A DNA stretch of 64,000 bases from Chryseobacterium sp. (GTDB lineage: Bacteria > Bacteroidota > Bacteroidia > Flavobacteriales > Weeksellaceae): NCBI RefSeq assembly GCF_019236175.1, contig NZ_JAFAJM010000014.1, positions 1 through 64,000 on the forward strand. Reading direction: 5' to 3'. Both the position numbers and the translations under genes were made by a program. The notes beneath the pieces were generated by a model, which worked only from the letters and a program-made list of their open reading frames with translations, was not told the DNA's origin and ran no database searches. Positions 59,348 through 64,000 of the stretch are shown here, piece after piece. The stretch's first letter is position 1; the number at the start of each line of letters is the position of its first letter.

Positions 59348-61630
59348 TTATTTTTTTGATTCTTCTTTTGACATTGAATATGGAAAATCTTTTTCCTCGG
59401 ATCCTCTTTCTTTATTCGGTTTACTATTCATTTTAAAATCCAGAACACTGCCTTTCATCAATTCTGTATGGCTCAGCCAGCTTTTGGAATAAGGCTTCTG
59501 GTTTACCTGTAATGATTGTACATAAAGATTATCCTGAGTGTTTTCCGGAGCTTTGATTTCAATTTTTTTACCATTTTCAAGGTGAATAGTGGCCTCTTTG
59601 AAAAGTGGCGCTCCTAAAACATACTGATCTGTTGCCGGTGTTACCGGATAAAATCCTAATGCAGAGAAAATATACCATGCGGAGGTCTGTCCGTTATCTT
59701 CATCTCCACAATATCCATCAGGAGTAGCCTGATATAATTTATTCATGACCTGTCTTACCCAATATTGTGTTTTATAAGGAGAACCCGCATAGTTGTACAG
59801 ATAAATCATATGCTGGATAGGCTGGTTACCATGAGCATACTGGCCCATATTCATGATCTGCATCTCTCTGATTTCATGGATTACACTGCCATAATAGCTG
59901 TCGTCAAACACAGGCGGCAGTGAGAACACCTCATCCAGTTTAGCTTCAAATTTCTTTTTACCTCCCATCAGTTCTGCAAGACCGTTGATATCCTGGAAAA
60001 CAGACCACGTATAATGCCAGCTGTTTCCTTCTGTAAAAGCATCTCCCCATTTGAATGGGTTGAAAGGTTTCTGGAAGCTACCGTCTTTATTCCGGCCACG
60101 CATCAATCCTGTTTCCCTGTCAAATACGTTTTTGTAATTGTAAGCTCTTTTCTTATAAATATCAATTTCTGAAGCGGGCTTTCCCAATGCTTTCCCCAGT
60201 TGATAAATCGAAAAATCATCATAGGCATATTCCAGGGTTCTGGCAGCATTTTCATTAATTTTCACATCATAGGGTACATATCCTAATGTATTGTAATATT
60301 CTACTCCTGCACGTCCAACGGCTTCTATCGGGCCCTCATGATTCGCCCCGTGTTTTACGGCCTGCCAAAGAGTTTCCGTATCATATCCTCGAAGTCCTTT
60401 GATATAGGCATCTGCCACTACGGAAGCAGAGTTGTTTCCTATCATGATATCAGAATATCCGGGGCTGCTCCATTCCGGCAGAAATCCACCTTCTTTGTAA
60501 GCATTGGCGAGCCCTTCCTGCATTTCAACATTGATGCTTGGATATACCAGATTCAGGAAAGGGTATAATGCACGGAAAGTGTCCCAGAATCCGGTTCCGG
60601 CAAACATTCTCCCGTTCAGCACCTTACCATTATAGGGGCTCCAGTGTTTTATGGTATTCTGGGCATCAATTTCATATAATTTTTGCGGAAAGAACAGAGT
60701 CCTGTACAGGGAGGAATAGAACGTTCTCATTTGCTGGTCCGTACCTCCTTTTACCTCTATTTTCCCTAATGTTTTATTCCAGATATTTTTAGCATCGGTT
60801 TTTACCTGTTCAAAATTTTTGTCACCGATTTCTCTTTTAAGGTTCAGTTCAGCCTGTTCAACACTAATAAATGAAGAGGCTACTTTTGCATATACCGATT
60901 CTTTATTCTTTAGCTTAAATCCTACAACAGCTCCTGCATGATCGCTGGTTATTTCCAGCTGGCTATTCACAAACTGATCATCTTTCCATCCTTTGGTCAG
61001 CTCAAAATCTTTATCAAACTGGATGACGAAATAGTTTTTAAAGTTTTCATATTTCCCGGTTGAATATCTTGTTGTATATCCTAAAATTTTTCTTTCTTTA
61101 GGAAGAATTTTAATATAGGAGCCTTTGTTCAGGGCATCAATTACTACATAAGCGCTATCTGTTTTGGGAAAATCAAACTTAAAATAAGAAGCTCTCTCTG
61201 TGGGAGTCAGCTCAGTAGTCACATTAATATCAGCAAGATAGACACTGTAGAAATAAGGAGTTGAAACTTCCGCTTTATGACTGAACCAGCTCGCTCTGTC
61301 CTCTTCTTTAAATTTTAATTTTCCCACACCCGGCATAATGGTAAAAGCACCGTAATCATTCATCCACGGAGAGGGCTGATGGGTTTGTTTAAAACCTTTT
61401 ATTTTATCCGCATCATAGGTATAGGCCCATCCGTCACCCATTTTACCCGTCTGCGGAGTCCAGATATTCATTCCCCACGGAAGTCCGACTGCCGGATAGG
61501 TATTCCCGTTGGATAAAGAAGGTTTAGACTGGGTTCCCATTAACGGATTTACATAATCTACAGGGGATACATTCTGGCCGAATGCACAGAACTGCAGTAC
61601 TATAAAGAAAGAAGAAAATAGCGACTTCAT
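59348..61630 (-). CDS. Glycoside hydrolase family 92 alpha-mannosidase, exported
   Basis: A 760-residue enzyme with signal peptide (ending CAFGQ). It begins VDYVNPLMGTQSKPSLSNGN, the typical GH92 start, and carries TGFWDTFRALYP, PEWSSPGYSDIMIGNNSAS and the DNGQTSAWYIFSALGFYP segment with the catalytic base region. Calcium-dependent inverting alpha-mannosidases of this family are mostly alpha-1,2-specific and trim high-mannose N-glycans or yeast mannan. The C-terminal ~20 residues are a charged Glu/Lys/Ser tail. It lies 16 bp after the ROK gene. Confidence 0.94.
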   Translation of the reverse strand: MKSLFSSFFIVLQFCAFGQNVSPVDYVNPLMGTQSKPSLSNGNTYPAVGLPWGMNIWTPQTGKMGDGWAYTYDADKIKGFKQTHQPSPWMNDYGAFTIMPGVGKLKFKEEDRASWFSHKAEVSTPYFYSVYLADINVTTELTPTERASYFKFDFPKTDSAYVVIDALNKGSYIKILPKERKILGYTTRYSTGKYENFKNYFVIQFDKDFELTKGWKDDQFVNSQLEITSDHAGAVVGFKLKNKESVYAKVASSFISVEQAELNLKREIGDKNFEQVKTDAKNIWNKTLGKIEVKGGTDQQMRTFYSSLYRTLFFPQKLYEIDAQNTIKHWSPYNGKVLNGRMFAGTGFWDTFRALYPFLNLVYPSINVEMQEGLANAYKEGGFLPEWSSPGYSDIMIGNNSASVVADAYIKGLRGYDTETLWQAVKHGANHEGPIEAVGRAGVEYYNTLGYVPYDVKINENAARTLEYAYDDFSIYQLGKALGKPASEIDIYKKRAYNYKNVFDRETGLMRGRNKDGSFQKPFNPFKWGDAFTEGNSWHYTWSVFQDINGLAELMGGKKKFEAKLDEVFSLPPVFDDSYYGSVIHEIREMQIMNMGQYAHGNQPIQHMIYLYNYAGSPYKTQYWVRQVMNKLYQATPDGYCGDEDNGQTSAWYIFSALGFYPVTPATDQYVLGAPLFKEATIHLENGKKIEIKAPENTQDNLYVQSLQVNQKPYSKSWLSHTELMKGSVLDFKMNSKPNKERGSEEKDFPYSMSKEESKK

Positions 61631-61646
61631 CGTATTGTTTTATTAT

Positions 61647-62507
61647 TTATTTAATCTTTTTCAAAGCATAACTGGCTGCTCCTAAAATGGCTGCATCTTC
61701 AAAAATAGCAGAAATTTTAACCGGCAGATTTATATTATTCTTTTCTAAATTCTGGGTGAAGCGTTTTTCAAAATAAGGATATGCTTTCGCAATATTGCCT
61801 CCAATCACCAGGACTTCGGGTTCATAATGACTTACATATTTCATGACAAATTCTGAAAAAGAATCTGCATATTCATCAAAGATTCTGGTTTGAATTTCGA
61901 TGGGTTTATCCAGCAGATCTTTCGTTCCTGAGATCAGTTCGCCGGTTAATTCTTTATAATAATTAACAAACCAGCGCGTTGCAAGATAATCTTCAGCAAT
62001 AGAGTTTTTAAATGGTGAATCCCAAAGATCTTCATCAGTGGCGAAATCTCCGTTATAAAAAGTGGTTCCAAGGCCTGTTCCAAGAGTGATTCCGAAAACT
62101 TTTTTAAAATCCTGAACACATCCTCCGAATATTTCTCCTTCCATGAAGGCAGCAGCATCATTTACAAAATGGATCTGATGCTGAGAGACGGATAATCTTT
62201 CAGCCAGTTCTTCTTTAATGTTTACCTGATAGATATCGATAAATTTTCCGTGCAGCATCAGAGATATTCCGTTTTCATAATCAAAGGGACCGGGCATGGC
62301 AATTCCTATTAAAAGCTTATCTTTCCCAAGATTATATGCTGCTTTTTCCACCGCCGAAACCCATGCTGAAAAGATAACCTCTCTGTTATCAAAAGAATTC
62401 ACATGCTCCCTTACGTATGTCGAAGAAATAATTTCTTTTTTCCCGGAATCTACCTGAGCTAAGGTAATATGTGATCCGCCGATATCTATTCCTAGTATAT
62501 TTTGCAT
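61647..62507 (-). CDS. ROK family kinase lacking the zinc motif
   Basis: A 286-residue cytosolic kinase. LGIDIGGSHITLA, GIAMPGPFDYENG, the catalytic-Asp segment FVNDAAAFMEGE and ITLGTGLGTTF are present. Unlike the ROK protein at 50298-51239 it has no CxCGxxGC zinc cluster, so it belongs to a different ROK subgroup (glucokinase or polyphosphate-glucokinase-like). As first gene before GH92 it probably phosphorylates the hexose released by the locus. Confidence 0.87.
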   Translation of the reverse strand: MQNILGIDIGGSHITLAQVDSGKKEIISSTYVREHVNSFDNREVIFSAWVSAVEKAAYNLGKDKLLIGIAMPGPFDYENGISLMLHGKFIDIYQVNIKEELAERLSVSQHQIHFVNDAAAFMEGEIFGGCVQDFKKVFGITLGTGLGTTFYNGDFATDEDLWDSPFKNSIAEDYLATRWFVNYYKELTGELISGTKDLLDKPIEIQTRIFDEYADSFSEFVMKYVSHYEPEVLVIGGNIAKAYPYFEKRFTQNLEKNNINLPVKISAIFEDAAILGAASYALKKIK

Positions 62508-62544
62508 TATTTTACTGTATTAACTTCCTAGTTTTTTTACTGAA

Positions 62545-62585
62545 AAACAGACAAACAAGAATTCATACTTGTCTGTCTGTTTACT
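62545..62585 (-). terminator. Terminator after the FN3-LamG-T9SS gene
   Basis: On the minus strand a 14-bp stem (one G-U pair) with an 8-nt loop is followed by TTTTT, 44 bp after the stop codon. Confidence 0.8.
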
Positions 62586-62628
62586 ATTCAATTTTATTCC
62601 GGGGATAATATCCTGTTATCCGGCATAT

Positions 62629-64000
62629 TTAATTCACTATGATTTTACCTGATGATAATACTCTACCCTCTTTTGAAGTAATTTTGTAAAGATAGTTACC
62701 AGAAGGTAAATCCTGTGTATTCATCCTATTATTATTTTGATTAATATTTTGTTTTTTAGATAATGCTCCGGAACCGTCATATACAGCTATTTCACTGGCA
62801 GAGCTGTCATCAATTCTGAAACTGATATCAGCACCTCTTTTAACCGGGTTCGGATAAACCGCACTTTCCTGTTTGCTGTTCGCATTTACTGATTTTACGG
62901 ATAAAGAAGACGGACAAGGTACTTCTGTTTTCCAGTTGGTATCTGTCATACTTATTAGTGTGGCATTGTGTGTATTAGAAGTGGCATCTACAGCACCTGT
63001 TCCGCTTCCGTCATCCATTTTCCAGTTGGCTTCAAGACTGGCTGATCCCGGTGCTACACTGCACTTATTAGCAAGGACTTCCTGAGCGGTTAATGCTTTC
63101 TTCCAGACTCTGAACTCATCCATTGAACCGTTCAGGGTGCGGGAATTATCATAATTTCTCGCCATATAAAGAATTCCGTTTGCCGTAAAATTACCTGTAG
63201 CCGTAGTACTTGCATCAAGATTACCATTGACATAGAGTTTCATAGCTGCTCCGTCATAAGTGGCTGCTATATGATACCATGTGTTGGCTGCAAGTGCTGT
63301 GTTTCCGTTGAGTTTAACCTGATTAGAACCGAAGCTTAACGTAAACTGCAGTTTATTATTAGCAAGATTAGCATCACCTAGTCTCAATATCGCTGAATTA
63401 TTATCTGCCACTTCAATTCCGATAATGGATGAGATATAAGGGAATGCGGTTTTGAAAGCACTTACTTTTACCCAGCCTTCGAAAGTTAACGCATTTCCGC
63501 TAAGATTAAATTGCCCTGCATTCAGGTACTGAGTGCTTCCGTTGAAGGACAGCGATCTCGGGCCAGGGCTTGTTACAGGGGTATTTCCGCTGTTGAAGGG
63601 AGTATCTGCTGAATAGGCACTGGTGGTTGTTCCTCCGCATACGGATTGTATTTTCCAAACATAGTTGGTATTGGCTGTCAGATTCTGAAGGGTATACGTA
63701 TTCGTTGAAATAGTAGGAACGGTAGTCCAGGTTGTAGCTGCGGCGGTTTTATATTGTAACGTATAGGAAGAAGCGCTTGCTACGGTATCCCAGTTTAATT
63801 TAGCCGTAGTTCCGAGAGTATTGGTGGCACTCAGGTTTGACGGGGTTCCACATCCGTTTCCTAAACTAAATCTCGGAGCAAACAGATAGGTACTTTTTGA
63901 TGTTGAAGAGCAGTTAGATTGTATTCTCCAGTCATAATCCGTATTCATGGTCAGGTTACTGACTGCGATATTGTTTCCGGAATAATTACTGGCAACATTA
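62629..64000 (-). CDS. Secreted FN3-LamG protein with T9SS type A sorting domain (5' truncated)
   Basis: The frame stays open to the window edge, so the N-terminus is missing; the ATG at 63948 is internal. Visible ~456 residues: end of one FN3 domain, a second FN3 (~50-125; CGTPSNLSATNTLGTTAKLN), a LamG/concanavalin-like domain (~150-310; FNGSTQYLNAGQFNLSGNAL), and a C-terminal type A sorting domain (YPNPVKRGADISFRI ending SSGKIIVN). T9SS carries such proteins to the cell surface. LamG domains often bind glycans, fitting the neighbouring glycan genes, but ligand and role are unknown. Confidence 0.88.
   Translation of the reverse strand, partial: NVASNYSGNNIAVSNLTMNTDYDWRIQSNCSSTSKSTYLFAPRFSLGNGCGTPSNLSATNTLGTTAKLNWDTVASASSYTLQYKTAAATTWTTVPTISTNTYTLQNLTANTNYVWKIQSVCGGTTTSAYSADTPFNSGNTPVTSPGPRSLSFNGSTQYLNAGQFNLSGNALTFEGWVKVSAFKTAFPYISSIIGIEVADNNSAILRLGDANLANNKLQFTLSFGSNQVKLNGNTALAANTWYHIAATYDGAAMKLYVNGNLDASTTATGNFTANGILYMARNYDNSRTLNGSMDEFRVWKKALTAQEVLANKCSVAPGSASLEANWKMDDGSGTGAVDATSNTHNATLISMTDTNWKTEVPCPSSLSVKSVNANSKQESAVYPNPVKRGADISFRIDDSSASEIAVYDGSGALSKKQNINQNNNRMNTQDLPSGNYLYKITSKEGRVLSSGKIIVN

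Noticed and set aside
1..64000. tRNA, rRNA, CRISPR arrays, insertion sequences, prophage
   Set aside because: Looked for cloverleaf-like segments, regular direct repeats, transposase motifs and integrase genes on both strands; none were found by eye.

Overview
The window is AT-rich chromosomal DNA from a flavobacterium of the Chryseobacterium/Elizabethkingia type (Bacteroidota). The evidence is a set of lineage-restricted families: exosortase XrtF and its partner, DUF4271, DUF4293, DUF4296, DUF5689, DUF6146, DUF6702, TonB-dependent receptors, a type IX secretion (T9SS) tail, and an Rho factor with a long disordered insert. Promoters also fit: the Bacteroidota -7 box TAnnTTTG recurs upstream of start codons. 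I see no rRNA, tRNA, CRISPR array, insertion sequence or prophage, and no gene-free stretch longer than about 300 bases.

Layout. 1-1762: 3' part of a TonB-dependent receptor. 1847-4393: small membrane protein, asd, CDF metal transporter. 4423-5383 (minus): XrtF exosortase pair. 5605-9221: AmgK-like sugar kinase, lone RapZ C-terminal domain, MurU-like nucleotidyltransferase, LOG-family hydrolase, DUF6702. 9485-10054: PixA/AidA inclusion-body protein. 10136-15909: receptor, DUF5689 lipoprotein and a divergent secreted endonuclease/phosphatase, probably a nucleic-acid or phosphate scavenging set. 15955-23125: DUF6146, superoxide dismutase, rho, DUF4293, M28 peptidase, MsbA-like ABC exporter, DUF1801. 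23215-24609: orphan low-GC TIM-barrel-like lipoprotein. 24895-35474: core housekeeping block (psd, cdsA, LUD, ftsH, rsfS, birA, LptF/G permease, tgt, DUF4296, glycosyltransferase, DUF4271, hemD). 35624-41098: oligopeptidase B, a small conserved protein, SRPBCC protein and an RprXY-like two-component system.

41177-44932 is the best candidate for a poorly described system. Three co-directional genes encode a lipoprotein with three His/Cys repeats, a small Cys-rich exported protein, and a TonB-dependent receptor with two exported heavy-metal-associated (HMA) domains. I infer a thiophilic-metal (copper-like) outer-membrane capture and uptake module. 45174-46001 resembles the N-terminal part of LanC-like proteins and sits behind a perfect 20-bp palindrome.

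46075-62507 is a glycan locus made of two convergent gene sets. The plus-strand set is a GntR regulator, GH38 alpha-mannosidase, ROK kinase, class I mannose-6-phosphate isomerase with an extra N-terminal domain, and MFS sugar porter. The minus-strand set is ROK kinase, GH92 alpha-mannosidase, a cupin isomerase-like protein, then GH97 and GH65 alpha-glucosidases. Together they could trim alpha-glucose and alpha-mannose from a mixed glycan, import the monosaccharides and feed them to fructose-6-phosphate. There is no SusC/SusD pair in the visible part. 62629-64000 is the 3' part of a secreted FN3-LamG-T9SS protein.
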